This document shows positions 12,670 to 25,024 of a stretch of 64,000 bases of DNA, one piece after another; within the stretch, counting starts at the first letter, position 1; each line of letters starts with the position of its first letter. The notes under the pieces were generated by a model, which ran no database searches, had not been told where the DNA came from, and saw nothing but the letters and a program-made list of their open reading frames with translations. The position numbers and the translations under genes are program-made. Source of the DNA: Alectoria sarmentosa (lineage: Eukaryota > Ascomycota > Lecanoromycetes > Lecanorales > Parmeliaceae); assembly GCA_009733775.1 (NCBI GenBank), contig WOGZ01000132.1, forward strand, positions 1 to 64,000, in the 5' to 3' direction.

Positions 12670-14576
12670 TCACCGATCAATTACCCGGCTCAAGCCCCTA
12701 AGCACATCTCTCATCCCTGCTTCGCCGGCCTCGCCGGCAGCTCTGGCGTTGCCTTCTTGATGCCTCTTCTCGAGCGCTTCGGCGCTCATGCCCAGGACGT
12801 TGTCGGCTATCCTTTCCGCGGCGTCTTTGTATGCACCCAATGCGTGGACGTTGTGGGCGAACTTGTCGATTTCGAATTCGAGGTTCTGGTTTATGCTTTG
12901 GAGACGCGAGGAGGTGACGGCGGATAGGGAGGGTTGGAAGTCTGAGGTGAAGGATTGGAGGGTCTCCAAAGCGGCTGTTTGAGAAGGATCGGAGAGGAGG
13001 TGGGGGTCGATGGTCGAGGGAGCTGGTGGATCTGAGGGAAGAGGTGGGAGAAGAACCGCGCTGTCGGGTGGGGGGCGGAGGAGAGACTCCCAAGTTTGAC
13101 GTTCGGTTTGCAGACTGGATCACGGGATACTGTCAGTGATTGCCTGTTTCTTGAGTAATAGAAGAAGGGTGCAGTCCGTACCGGGCTATCTGTTGCTCCA
13201 GGTCTTGTATCTTGGCTGAATTTGAAACGTTCATAGGATTGGGCTTTGGCAATGAAGGTTCTGGTGTTGAGTCGTTCTGTGATGGAATTAGTACTTTCTT
13301 CCTGAACGCCTTTGGCCCCTTGAAATCATTGTAACACACCCTACTGAACCAGTCTGACATCTCAGACTTTGTCGAAAAGTCTTTCAGCAACTGATATTGT
13401 ATCTCTCGCGCTAGAATTAGGTGTTAATCAATGCCCTCATTCCGATCTGACTTGAACATACCTGCTAATCTTGCATTTCCATCTTCTGTCGAAAACAATG
13501 GCTTCTCGCCCAACGCTCGTGTCGCACACCATGTCAGGAGCTGCTTCATCCGTCGAGGTTCCGAAAGGCCATCGCTTGCTATGTGCTTGTAAAATTCCGA
13601 GCTCTCCACTTCGTCGTGAGGCATGGCTGATTTACAGTCAGTATTGACACTGTTTAGGCGCAGACGGATCAATTACCATTAGATTTCCCTGTGTCAATCA
13701 ACGAACTTGCCCTTCGTCCTCTCAAGCCCAGACTACTTCTTCGAGACGCATTCGTTTTCCTCATTTCCTTGTTTCGCCGTATTATTGGAGTATCCGCGAA
13801 TGGCAAGGCGATCTTTGTAGCATCGAACGTGACCTCAATCGGCTGCGTAAGCTCCTGCTGCGGCTCTTGTCTCGATCCTTCGTTATCTGTGTGCAATCTC
13901 TCGCTACTATGATCCAGTTTTAGTTCGCTGGATGCACGGTCCTTCCTCCTCTTTTTGACAGGCAAAGGTGGTGGATCCGCATTCTCATGTTCTCCACTAT
14001 GCCTTGCGCTTCTCCTCTTCGCTGGTTTCTCCCCGTTCTCTACGGGTGCGGCACTTGGCGAACTCGTGGTCTTTTTGTTTGTCTTCCTTGTTGGTGCTGG
14101 TTCAGCTCGTTCATCCCGCCTAGGCTCCTCCGCGGTACTGGCTAGCACAGCCTCTGCTTTTGCTTTCTTTGCGCGCGTCCGCGTAAATGCAAATCCATCG
14201 TATACTTCGTCGTAGGCTATAAAAACAGTCAGTCGGATTTGCTTAATGCACCGTCCGCACCAGTCGCTCCCCAACGAAGCCGGAATAGCCTGTTTCTCCA
14301 CCGCAGTGTCCAGGGCTGCTTACCGGGTTGCTCATCAGGTTTCCTTTTCGCCGCCGGTTTTGCACCTGTACCATTGACACTGCCCTTTACTTGCTTCCCA
14401 GTGGCATATTGACGCCCCTTGACTGGCTCCGAATCGTTTACTATGCCGTTGACCAATGGTGCGTCTTCCTTGTCCTCAAGTCTTGAGCTTCTCCTTCGTC
14501 CGCCCCGTGACGGCTCACTCATTATATGTGGATTGTTGATTAATTGCAGCGGAGCGCGCGTCGCGTAAGCTGTCAT
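12670..14576 (-). CDS. dsn1: Kinetochore protein Mis13/Dsn1 (MIND complex)
   Basis: Subunit of the MIND/Mis12 complex, which links centromeric chromatin to the Ndc80 complex at the kinetochore. Spliced model of five exons: 14324-14576, 13677-14216, 13462-13626, 13182-13410 and 12670-13114; 1,632 nt, 543 residues. All four introns are short GT-AG introns and all phases join in frame. The N-terminal third is basic and low-complexity with KRR clusters. The family hallmark is a RRSSLG...RGRRASSLID segment at the end of exon 2, in human and yeast Dsn1 an Aurora B/Ipl1 target. The conserved helical core follows (PHDEVESSEFYKHI; FSTKSEMSDWFSRV; QTERQTWESLLRPPP). I chose the ATG at 14576 because the APLQL segment after it resembles other fungal Mis13 N-termini; the ATG at 14522 (MSEPSRGG) is the alternative. 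Confidence 0.88.
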
Positions 14577-15089
14577 TGATGCTACTGTAGATGTTGATGA
14601 TCGTGGTCGATGAAATCAAGGCCCGCGCGTGAGAAGATTAGAGTTGCGATTATCCCAAAGGTCTCGAGACTCATGAGGAAAATGCAGTGGCTCCTGCCTC
14701 TTTTGTGCGACAGCATAAACACCCTGGTAGCCACTTTGTTGTGGAGTCGTATCGTCGCAATTCCGGGTTCGAAGTTGTTGAAACTGAGGGGGCGGATGTT
14801 GAGATCGCTGTTTACATTTCGTGTTCCTGCTAGCCTAATCCGGCTTGGCCCCGAACGAAACACGCGACTGTACGAGTTTGGTCTTCTAGGGCTCGAATTT
14901 TTCTCTCAAGGTGAGATACTTGAGCTAATTTGCGTCAGGCGCTGTTGACGGCCAGCAAGGAGTACAGTGGTAAAGCTACACTCTACAGAGAACACAACAG
15001 AGAGCAAACGCTACGCTCCGCTTGCCCTTTTTTTCTTGTCAAGAGTCGCAATACTATTCACCAAAGCAATCATTGCGCGATGCGCGTAT
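14577..15089. promoter_or_regulatory. Intergenic region: dsn1 promoter and psd2 3' end
   Basis: This 513-bp gap separates two minus-strand genes. It should hold the dsn1 promoter and leader and the psd2 3' untranslated region. The open frames here are short and unsupported. I see no recognisable operator or terminator motif. Confidence 0.5.
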
Positions 15090-18000
15090 TTATTTCACTG
15101 AGGAAGGCCCAGATATCGTCGTCGAGGGGGCGAGACTTCCTTCTATCCTCCGCTTGGCCTCTTGTCTCTCCTCATGAGTGACATGCTCTTCTTTCTTTGG
15201 CATATCAGGCGCATGCTGTAACTGTTCGGGAGAATGACCGATGGACATGCCAACGCGAAGCTAACGAAACGTTAGCAATGACGAAGTAAAGCTCGGATGT
15301 ATTCGCAAACCTACCAGAGTCTCCAAAGCCCCGTTCGAGTTGTCAATTAGGTCATCGTCAAACTGCATAGCACCAGGCTCGAAGAGAACCAAAAGCGTAC
15401 TGCCCCCAAATTTGAAGTATCCCAGCTCTTCAGCTCGGCGAACCTCCTCTCCAGGTTTCCTTGTGATGACTGTGCTACCGACCATCATGGCACCCACACA
15501 GATGACCATGACTCTGCCATGGGAGACGGAATCGATCGGTACCACGACTCGGACGTTCTCACTGTACACGTCTAGAGCGGACCGTATGGCCATTGGGTTG
15601 ACCGTATAATACTCTCCATCAATCGACCTGGGCTTGTCCATGATTCCGTCCACTGGTATGTGGAAGCGGTGGTAATCTTGAGGTGCCAGCCGGAAGATGC
15701 CCAAAGCGCCATTAGTATACCGCTTTGCATCTTGGGGGTAAGCGTTGCCCAGAAGCCGCTGGACAGAGAATTCTCGACCTTTGACCCAGATCTTAGTGGC
15801 AGCGTCCATGTTGTTGAAGACCACAGATCGACAATCTGCGGGTGACACTATGATCTTGGGATTTCCGGGAGCCGAGCAAGGCCTTACGTCTGGCTTCAAC
15901 TGCCGATAGAAGAACTCGTTGAAATTCTTGAACTCTTCGACTGGCTTTCGGACTTCTGACATGTCAAGTTGATGAAAGTTGACAAAGCTCCGGATCTCTC
16001 GAGCCGAAGCGGGATCATCGTACTTTCTTCCTTGCTTGAAACTCATCGACCTAAGCATCTTTCGGACTTGCCATATGTCAGTAAAGTCCTCCATTTTCCT
16101 GTAGTCTCAGACTTACTTCGCTTCTTCTCCATCTCTCTACTTTTCAAACCTTTATACAGCAAACGAATCCCAATGCGGACATATACGCTCATTCTTTCCT
16201 CGTTGATCTGCCCTGTCATCCTGTCCTGGACCAATATATTGGCAGAATTGGCACCCAACTTATAGCCACCGTATGAGATCTTGGCGATGACCTTCGAATA
16301 CCATTTGCGTTGTGCTTGACTCGAGGTGACGAAACCTGCCATGACGATGTTGTTCACTTGCCTCCAGTCTTGACTTGCGCAGGTGGCGATGTGAGTAATT
16401 ATATCGGCGTCAGACTTTTTATTCAGTCTCGGTTGGTGACATAATGGGCATTCGCGGATTTCAACCACATGCTCCTCGCCTCGCTCGTCGGTAAGGCCGT
16501 TTTCTTCTATCAACTCTCCAGATTCACCCTGCGAGCCAATGTAATCTTGAGAGATGGCAGGAATGGCCGAACGATCTTTGTTCTTATTCAACGGCTCTTT
16601 GGCGATGCCCTCCATAGCAGGCATAGCGTTATCGTCACTTCCCTTATCTTCTACATTGCTCTGGTTAGAAAAGTGGGCATGATCCATGTAGCCTCTCACA
16701 GTATCACTCCAAGTCTTCCTTCGTATCGGCTGATGTAGCTGATCCTCCAGAGCGATGACAGCTTGGTCATAGGTCAGAACGGGATCGGGTGAATCGCTCG
16801 TATCTGAGAACCTTTCGAAGAAATGATCAATGGTTGACTCTCTTAACGTCGAGCCTAAAGTGTCAAGCATCGTCGTTAACTCGACCTTACTAAGCCTCAA
16901 ATTTTCGTCTGAATCGTATTGTTTTAGCATTGCCCGCCAAAACTGCTGCCGCAACGCGGGGTATGGGAGATACTTTGCTTTGACGAATAGCTGAGGACTA
17001 TGTTTGTCTTCCCAACGCTCTTTGTTTTTTAACACGAGAGGAAGCGTGTAGAATTTCATTGACGGGTCTTCATTCTGGCTCGTGTGTTCCTCTCCTGCTT
17101 CGTGGGATGCGTCTGGTATGACCGGGGTAAGATGGTTCCAGTCACTTTGTCCGTTCGCTGGGCCGGGTTGCGAATCTGGTTGTGCGCTGCCAGGCACGGA
17201 TGCTTGAGAACCTTTGGATGTAAGACTCGGCTTGGCAAGTTTGTTTAAGCTTGATGCTGAGGAACTCCTCGATAGTGGTAGCCTGAATCTTGAATGCTTG
17301 GGAGTTGGTAACGCTAGAGAGGGATCTGGAGGTTCTGGTAGGCTGTAGAGGCCTGTCTCAGGATCTGCCTCTGGAGCGACCGATGTGACGTTCGAAAGCG
17401 AAAAGTTGGCTGTGCCGACGAAATCGTTACCGGACAATTTGTCTCGATCGATGACGGAGAAGCTCATGGAATAATTCTGCTCGTGCCGCATGACCTGGAA
17501 GACCATCTTCTCATCATATACTGGATTCAAATTATGGCGGATGACCCGGGTCCTGTATGTTTTTCTCCCAAGGGAAGCTACCACAAATGGATCCATATCA
17601 AACGATGTTCTTGTCACTGTTGACATAGTCAGCATTTATTGGGAGAGCGAACGATTACTGTCCGCTCACTGTTCCGCTCCGGAGGGAGATCAGTGATCTT
17701 GCATATTTCCAGGAAGACGATACCGACAACATCAGTACCTCCTGTGAACTCATATGCTCTAGCCTTCGCTCTCTTCTTCAGTCGTTTCATTTTAAGCCTC
17801 CGCCTTCGCTTCTCTTTCTCTGCTTTGGCCGGCTTTGCAGGATCATCAGTCTCGTCAGATGTTTCAGGATTCTTCTCATCGATTTCGTCCTCGTCCTCGT
17901 CCTCGTCTTCGAGATCCAGACTGTCTAGTCTCGAAAGATCTTCATCCCCATCACTCTCATCCTCTGGACTTATGGCGACCAGCGTCGCGAGCTTTTGAAG

Positions 18001-18705
18001 GACATCCTGCGGACGTGCGGACGGATCCGAAGTGTCCACCACCGAGAATTGCAACTGGACTTCGCCAGATATCTTCGCTCCCTTCTTCTTTCCCCCTTTG
18101 CGTCTTGACTCCAACGTATACCAGCGTGGCTTTGGGAAGTCAGTTGGAGATCTGTAGCGGCTTCAAAGATATCTTACCTCTTGTACAGTCTTGCTATTGG
18201 CAAAGATGTCCTCAACAACGACGTCAAATCCGCCGAGGTAATCCTTGCCAAATCGATCTCTGTCCCAACAGACAGCCTCCAACAATACGCTCTGAATGCC
18301 ATCTATGGGCAGATCGAAGGACACGTTCCACTCTGGGTTGAGATTCTTGCTGACGGTAGGAGTGGATTGTTTTGCATCTCCAAGATTTACAACGAGGTAC
18401 TGTTGTCATAAGCCAAGACCGCACTTTTGGAGGTATTGGAGTATATAAACACTCACCGGGTCACTGGTGCCACTTTTATCTTTTGCTGTCAAGTTCCTTG
18501 CCTGAATCGGCCTCCATTAGATTATAGAACAGTTGCGGTATAGATGGCGTAGCCTACTTACTCTCAAGACTCTGGTCCGGAGGACCAAGCCCTTCGCTTC
18601 GGTGGGGGTTCGCATGGGACTTGTGCCCCTGCTGTTAGGTTGACTGGACACCCCATTTTTGCCATTGTAGCTCTTTAGACGATTTGGTAGACCAATGCGG
18701 ACCAT
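15090..18705 (-). CDS. psd2: Phosphatidylserine decarboxylase with two C2 domains (PSD2 type)
   Basis: Decarboxylates phosphatidylserine to phosphatidylethanolamine; PSD2-type enzymes act in Golgi/endosomal membranes, unlike mitochondrial Psd1. Seven exons: 18562-18705, 18457-18501, 18178-18399, 17670-18129, 16117-17616, 15315-16066 and 15090-15260; 3,294 nt, 1,097 residues, with every junction in frame. First C2 domain at about residues 40-150 (ARNLTAKDKSGTSDPYL), an acidic Asp/Glu linker, second C2 at about 270-365 (MDPFVVASLG). An EF-hand-like loop (DSDENLRLSKVE) lies at 525-536 and a C-x2-C...H...C cluster near 680-703. The catalytic domain runs from ~791, with APQDYHRFH (D921) and the GGST self-cleavage motif at 1011-1014, where Ser-1013 would form the pyruvoyl group. 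The C-terminus contains RVGMSIGHSPEQ. Exons 2 and 3 are only 45 and 222 nt and are easily missed. Confidence 0.93.
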
Positions 18706-19122
18706 ATTCTATAAAGAGTATTTCGAACTCTGAGGCTCTCCGGGTGGTCCAAGCAAGCCTAGCCGTCAAATTCCGCGATGTTGCCAAGACAGCTATCGAT
18801 GAGAAGAAGGCCTGGGATGGGGCGAGGAACGCCCCTAATGGTCCTCTAGGCTCTAGGGAGTGGCGTAGATTAGGGTATCTGAAGTGATGAAGAAGACAAA
18901 TAGGACGGAATAGAGACTGGGCTCTGAGAGATGTATACGTAAAGTAGACGGTACAGTAGGATTGAATGTCTAATAATATATATCCGAAACTCGTTGGTGG
19001 GGCACTTCCAGTTGCGGGCGCGGGAAGAGCCGTTAGAGCGGTTCGATATTCGTCCACAGTATCACCAGTGTCTAGCTCCTCGACTTCCACCCTTGCCTCT
19101 TCCATTGCTTTTCTCTATACTC
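18706..19122. promoter_or_regulatory. Bidirectional promoter region between psd2 and sec28
   Basis: The psd2 start (minus strand, 18705) and the sec28 start (plus strand, 19123) are 417 bp apart and point away from each other, so this segment must carry both promoters. There is an AT-rich TATA-like stretch at about 18970-18985 (aatatatat). Open frames crossing the region on either strand are explained by chance. Shared regulation of a lipid gene and a COPI gene is possible but only inferred. Confidence 0.6.
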
Positions 19123-20205
19123 ATGGATCCATTCTCAGCAGAGGGGGGTGAGCATACATGCAAGCTGAGAATCAAGACAAGCTGAGTACTAACGGCTCGC
19201 CAGAGCTACTCAACATCCACAATGCCTTTCACCAAGGACAATACCAAACCGTAATCGACTTCGATATCTCCTCTCTCTCATCCGAAAACAAGACCCCAGC
19301 TCGAGTACTCCAGCTGCGAGCTCAGATCGCTGTCGGTCAAACTAAGGAAGTCCTCGCAAGTATAGGGAAAGAGGGCAAAGCGCCAGACTTCACTGCTGTG
19401 AAGGCATTCGCACAATACTCGTCAGGCAGCACCTCAGCTGCGGTCTCCGAAATTGAGAACCTGGTTGAGGTAGAGTCAGAGAACTCAGCCGTTCAATTAC
19501 TCGGTGGAACGGTCCTACAGGCTGCAGGGAAAACGGAGGAAGCTCTGTTGCTGCTGAGCAAACATCAGGGAAGCCTTGATGCGTACGACATCCAGCCCTT
19601 TCCATGCCACTTCGATACGTAACTGGAAGCTAACAAAGGACTGCTACACAGGATAGCTCTCATCGTGCAGATACATCTCCAGCAGAATAGGACAGATCTC
19701 GCCCTCAAGGAAGTCCAAGCCGCACGCAAATGGGCGCAAGATAGCCTGCTTGTGAACATTGCCGAATCCTGGGTTGGTCTACGGATGGTATGTCATCACC
19801 GGATGACCTTTAGCTCTACTCTAAAAGAATGAAGCTGATGTCCCTCTCTAACTGCAGGGCGGCGAACGTTACCAACAAGCCTTCTACGTCTTCGAAGAAA
19901 TGGCCCAAGCGCCCTCCACCTCCGCAACCAAGTCACTTGTTAGCCAAGCAGTCGCAGAGCTACATCTAGGCCGACTACCAGAAGCCGACGCAGCGCTGCA
20001 GCAGGCAGTACAAAAATATCCAAACGATGTGGAGGCTACTGCGAACTCAATTGTATTGAATGTGATCTCAGGCAAGGATATGAGCGAGCATACATCGAGC
20101 TTGGAGGCGATCGCACCTGAGCACCCACTTTTGGTTGACTTGCAGGAAAAGAGCTCGTTATTTGACCAAGCGGCAGGGAAGTACTCTGCAAAGGTAGCTT
20201 CATGA
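19123..20205 (+). CDS. sec28: Coatomer epsilon subunit (Sec28/COPE)
   Basis: Epsilon-COP stabilises alpha-COP in the COPI coat, which carries vesicles from Golgi to ER. Four exons: 19123-19147, 19204-19582, 19652-19787 and 19858-20205; 888 nt, 295 residues, the usual family size. The 25-nt first exon encodes MDPFSAEG and joins exon 2 to give GELLNIHNAFHQGQYQ, the expected start; this decides against the in-frame ATG at 19158, which lies in the intron. The rest is the all-helical, TPR-like solenoid, with the segments FYVFEEMAQAPSTSATKSLVSQAVAELHLGR (in part) and LPEADAALQQAVQKYPND near the C-terminus typical of COPE. It diverges from psd2. Confidence 0.94.
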
Positions 20206-22157
20206 TGAAACGAGGCTGGGTAAAAGCAAGGCGTTGGGAGTTGGACTATAGATTTTAGAGAAGTAGACCAAGGTAACTTCGTGCACAAATGATATTTGTC
20301 GAAGATGGAAACGTCGTTAGCCAATATGACGAAAACAAGAAGGAAATAAGGCATATCCTCCTACTTACACTATTCCTCTTTTACACGTACCAGCGTCCAC
20401 CCTCAACCCTCCTCATTATTTTCTCTGCGACCAACGCTCTTCACTGGGCCTGTCCGCACACTACTGGACATCATCAATTCTTGCGGTACGGGTCCTCTGA
20501 GTCTTGTCAATTTTACGCCGACTGGAGTCTCATTACACAAGATTCTTGCTGTACATCTTTCCCAATTGATAGCCCTTCAAAAGTGTTTGACAGCTTGCTA
20601 GATGCGATGTCGACGTTCACGTAGCTTTCACTGCTCTGCTTGACAAAGAGCTTTCAAGTCTAGACATGGACATCTCCTCTCCTTTCGCCCTACGAGAAGA
20701 ACTATGAATACTTTCGGCTCCTAGTATTCAAAGAGGCAGATCTCCAAGGCTTCCTATATTGCCGCGGTCCTCGACAGACTAGAGCAAAGCGATAGGGCAT
20801 GCTGATGATGGGGAGACACGCTACTTTCACGCTCCGGGAAAGAAGGCACGGGACCTTCGCGCTGACCGAGATCAGCAGTGGCAAAATCGAGCTTAACTTT
20901 TCAGCTATCTGGGTACTACCACAATTGGGAAACCCCGTCACTTGCTTCAAGTCGTATCTGTAGGCCCCCAATCTTTGTTGTACGAAAATTACATCCAGAA
21001 TGACGGCTAGAGTTGTTGTTCAACTATCACCGGTACTAAATCCTCGTTCTGAAGTCAGATGAGGACGGTGAGATGAAGTACGATCAATGATGTACAATCT
21101 CGCGGCCTTCAAGCTTTGCGCTGATATTTCGATTTGTCGTCATTGGGGAGAAATTCTCCTCCATCAGTCTTCTCTTTCTTCTGAAACGTAGGACTTGTTG
21201 GCTTCATGCGGCATGAAAATTCTATCCAATCATGGGGTGAGATGCCCTGATACCCGCCGTATCCTGACTTCGATCACCCGCTTTTAACACCTTTCGAGGC
21301 TGACAAGTCTCAGCACAAGTCTCAGCAAAAATGATACTTTGGGAAAGCCTTGCACAGACACTGCAGAGCTATGACCAGCAGGCTAAAAGTCACATGTATG
21401 CTTGTCTAGGCAACTCATCATCCCAGTCGTATCACCTTGACGGGTGGTCAAGACGTGCGAGCACTCGAGCTTACCTAACAATGCTCGCTGCGTTCAAGAA
21501 GGCAGAAAGCGATGCAGTACAAAACGGGATAGTGTAGCCAAGCCAGTGAATGGACCGAGCAACCATACCTGAATCGCTAAGGGCTGTACTGTATCAAAAC
21601 GTGGTTTCCGCTTACTGCCGTCGGCGTTCAGGGTCCGTGCCCTCATGGCTCCCGGCTGTACCTGCTGAACTAGTCGAGTCTTACCTCCTCGCTGCACACG
21701 ACACCTGGTTTTTCGTGGCCTTTCCTGAGAACTCTCGCTTCACTGGACTCAAAGCACGAAGGCCCCTGGATTTGAGAAGAAGCCACCTCGGAAGTCAATA
21801 GTTTTGCCGTCATGATACCACACATGATACCATACAGCCGTTCAATACTGAAGTTTTATACGAGATCTACGCTCCACGATCGTAGGCCAACTGGAAGGTT
21901 CGCTAGTGTCAGTACTCTAGTGAGGTCACATCAAAACCAACACGGCAAGGTCTACGATAGTAGTTTCATGTTCTCAGATAGGTACATAACGTATCTTCGA
22001 TCTCCTCCTCGCTATCGGTGTCTGCTTGCTCCGTGACGGTGCCTGTAACTCTCTCGTCCTTGTAATTGCATCTCGCCTGGATGTAGCGAACGAGATCCAA
22101 ATTCTCTCCTCTCATTGTTAGTTTTCTTTCATCTTCGTTGTCTGTTCTGAGCGATCA
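20206..22157. other. Intergenic region between sec28 and the permease gene
   Basis: About 1.95 kb without a gene I can support. An ATG frame at 21331-21537 (+) would give a 68-residue helical peptide (ending AFKKAESDAVQNGIV), and 21550-21801 another 83 codons. Neither has a known domain and I could not splice them convincingly. The right end should contain the permease promoter. Confidence 0.4.
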
Positions 22158-24084
22158 ATGCATGCTTCGAAGGTACTGCGAGCGATGCCGGAAAAGGACT
22201 CGTATGAGATGATGGAGTTGGAGAAGACAAAAACGGAATCCGCACTCTACGATGACCCTTCGACGATGTATGATGATCCGTATAGGATTACGGCGGAGCG
22301 GGGACTTCAACTTGGCGAAGCGGCGGACATGTACGGCGACGTGGAGACTGCTGAAGAACACGGCTATGTCACTCGTGGGTACGTCAAGACAGCATTGGGC
22401 CGTTGGAATGCTGTAGATTGACGACCATTCTAGCCTCAAATCGCGTCACATCCAATTCATCGCCCTCGGTGGTACAATCGGTACAGGTCTGTTCCTCGGT
22501 ATCGGACGAGCCTTCACCACAGCCGGACCCCTCAGTCTCCTCCTCGGCTATACTTTCACTGGCGCCGCTATCTACGCTATGATGCAGTCACTTGGTGAAA
22601 TGGCGACATGGTTGCCGTTACCGGGCGCTATTCCACAGTTTTGTGCCAGATACGTGGACGGGGCACTGGGTTTCGCTGTAGGATGGAACGTGAGTCTCGA
22701 ACACTAATATTCACCGCTATAGCATCCTGACATGGATGTGCAGAATTGGTACTCCAATTCTCTTATCCTCTGCGCAGAAATGTCCGCGGCAGCTGTTGTG
22801 ATACAGTTCTGGAACGGAGCTGGGGACATCAACGTAGGAGCCTGGATCTCGATAATACTCGTTGTGGTCGTGGCCCTGAACATATTTGCCGTCTCCATAT
22901 ACGGTGAAGCCGAGTTTGTCTTCGCGAGCATCAAAATCATCACGATCGTTGGACTCATCATCTTTGCTTTCATTATTGACCTCGGCGGAGGTCCAACGCG
23001 TGACCGACTTGGATTCCGCTACTGGAAGAATCCGGGAGCTATGAAGCCATACATCGCAGACGGCAACACCGGCCGATTCCTCGGTCTTTTTTCGACATTG
23101 GTCAATGCCGCCTATTCATATGGTGGTGTCGAAATGGTAGCAGTGGCCGCAGGAGAATCTGAGAACCCACGGCGCAACATACCAAAAGCTGTCCGCCGTG
23201 TATTCTGGCGTATCTTGTTCTTCTACGTCCTTGGCTCACTTGCCATTGGTGTCCTTCTCCCATACAACGAGTCAAGACTCCTAAACGCTATTCACGACGA
23301 TTCTCCTGGAGGAGCCGCTTCACCGTGGGTCATTGCCATCTACCGCGCCAGCGTACCCGTTCTGCCATCAATCGTCAATGCTGCCATTCTCACCTCAGCA
23401 ACTTCATCTGCCAATGCATTCCTCTACACCGGATCCCGATATCTCTACGCACTTGCCCAAAACGGACAAGCACCAAGATTCCTATTGACATGCTCTCGAA
23501 AGCAAGTCATTTTTCCTGCCTCTTGGATGGTCCCGCTTCGCTGACATTCTCAAACCAGGGGCGTTCCATACTGGTGCGTCGGCATTACCGCATCCATCTC
23601 CCTGCTAACCTACATGTCTTGCTCGGCGGGCTCCCAAGTCGTCTTTCAATGGTTCCAAAACCTTACCGCCACCACTGCAGTCCTGACCTGGATGTCTGTT
23701 TCAGTCGCGTACATCAGATTTCATAGCGCTCTGCGCGCTCAAGGCATCAGCCGCGATACGCTTGTCTTCAAATCTCGCTTCCAACCCTATACCGCCTGGT
23801 TCTCCCTCTGCTTCTTCGCCATCATCCTTTTTTTCAATGGCTTCTACACTTTCCCCGGCAAGACAAAGAAGTTCGATCACGATAACTTCATCACAGCCTA
23901 TGTGGGTATACCTATATATTGCGGGCTGTATCTTTTCTGGAAGTTCTTCAAGCGGACGCGGTGGGTCAAGCCCCGAGAAGCAGACATTCAGACTGGGAAG
24001 GCGGCCTTGGATGCAGCGGATGCGCATTGGCCAGAGCGAAAAGCTAATAATTGGTGGGAGAAGGTTTGGTTCTTTATCGCATAG
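22158..24084 (+). CDS. YAT-family amino acid permease
   Basis: Plasma-membrane proton-coupled amino acid transporter of the fungal YAT group (APC superfamily); substrate not predictable. Four exons: 22158-22378, 22434-22689, 22744-23501 and 23559-24084; 1,761 nt, 586 residues. After a ~75-residue acidic cytosolic N-terminus comes the family motif FIALGGTIGTGLFLGIGRAF in TM1, then about twelve hydrophobic spans (LGEMATWLPLPGAIPQF, SYGGVEMVAVAAGESENPRR, FLYTGSRYLYALAQNGQAP). It ends cytosolic with WWEKVWFFIA. The third intron (23502-23558) appears to use a GC donor (AAA|GCAAGT) with a CAG acceptor; reading it as an intron restores SRKGVPYW, while the unspliced frame hits a stop at once. The start could also be the ATG at 22185 (MPEKDSY). 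Confidence 0.9.
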
Positions 24085-24480
24085 TTTGGGGAGGATGAAT
24101 ATATGCTGCATAGCTTGCGTTACTTTTAATCATTGTTGAGGCGCATACCCCATTCTGCGAATGCCCATTGTACGTACTCAGCTACTTGCGAGAGAAGCCT
24201 AAAGGGCAGATTGTACATAGTCAGTCCATGTAAGGCCTTATTCACGGCCTTCTCACTGTTATTGGGAACCCGTGTGGAGAATCAAGATATGGTGAAGTGT
24301 AGGAGCTTGATTCAACGGCATTGGCAATCCCAGTTGTATGCTCAAAAAGAGAGTCTGTATCTATGGCATTTCTACCGCTTGCTAGATGACGCCCCTTCAA
24401 CATCCTCTGTTTTCGTGTGTTTCCTCACCATTATTACTTTCTTTTGCATTCTTTTGGAAGTAGCATAAAATACTAGAATC
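24085..24480. other. Convergent 3' region
   Basis: A 396-bp gap between the permease stop and the stop of the minus-strand orphan gene. It should hold both 3' untranslated regions. A 111-codon plus-strand frame (24133-24468) has no features and is not supported. Confidence 0.45.
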
Positions 24481-25024
24481 CTAGGGGACGCTGTGGGCAA
24501 CCACTGCAGTATGATAACAATATCGATGATTTTCACGAACGACAAGCCTTACTTGTTTGTATAGGGGAAAAACAAGCGATAAATCTCTCATATGAGTTCA
24601 AGACGACGTGAAAGGTTTCTCGCGTATTCAATGTAGGATTACTGCCATAGACGATCGAGGCTGGAAATTTTTCCGATAACAATTTCCCAGAGAATGTGTC
24701 CGTTCTGGCGTGTGCTCCAATGAAAGTGGTTGCCGGCTGAAGAACTTCTGAGACGGGGGAAGCAAGATATTTGTCAATGAAGTCTACACCGCCAACCAAG
24801 CGCTTGCCACGACGCCCTTCCGCATGGTCTACCAGCCTCCGGAGAAGCGTGTCTCCTGCGAAAGAATTTCACACCTTAGCACTCACGTCCTCGGCTCGAT
24901 GCAAGACGAGACTCGGACGACGTTGGACTCAGTCTAATACCCGCATCAATGGTCGGCAGCAAGAGCAAGAGGAGCCATACCCAGAGAAAGATAGATATCT
25001 CGCTAAAACATCTGAAAAATCCAT
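24481..25024 (-). CDS. Small four-exon orphan gene, 138 residues
   Basis: I do not recognise this gene. It is proposed because four pieces of good coding character splice in frame. Exon 1 is 24981-25024, exon 2 24887-24933, exon 3 24553-24855 and exon 4 24481-24503; 417 nt. Donors are GTATGG, GTGAGT and GTAAGG; acceptors are TAG, CAG and CAG; each exon end matches the next in phase. The protein begins MDFSDVLARYLSFSG, has a basic helical stretch (TLLRRLVDHAEGRRGKR), then a globular-looking segment (GGVDFIDKYLASP; TFIGAHARTDTFSGKLL; ASIVYGSNPTLNTRETFHVV) and ends MVAHSVP. No signal peptide or membrane span is visible. The exon 3 frame alone is 88 codons open. It could be a fragment of a longer family; function unknown. 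Confidence 0.5.

Noticed and set aside
16083..16116. An 18-nt intron joining the two large psd2 frames
   Set aside because: Too short to be spliced; the 50-bp intron 16067-16116 gives the expected KRIRKMLRSMS junction.
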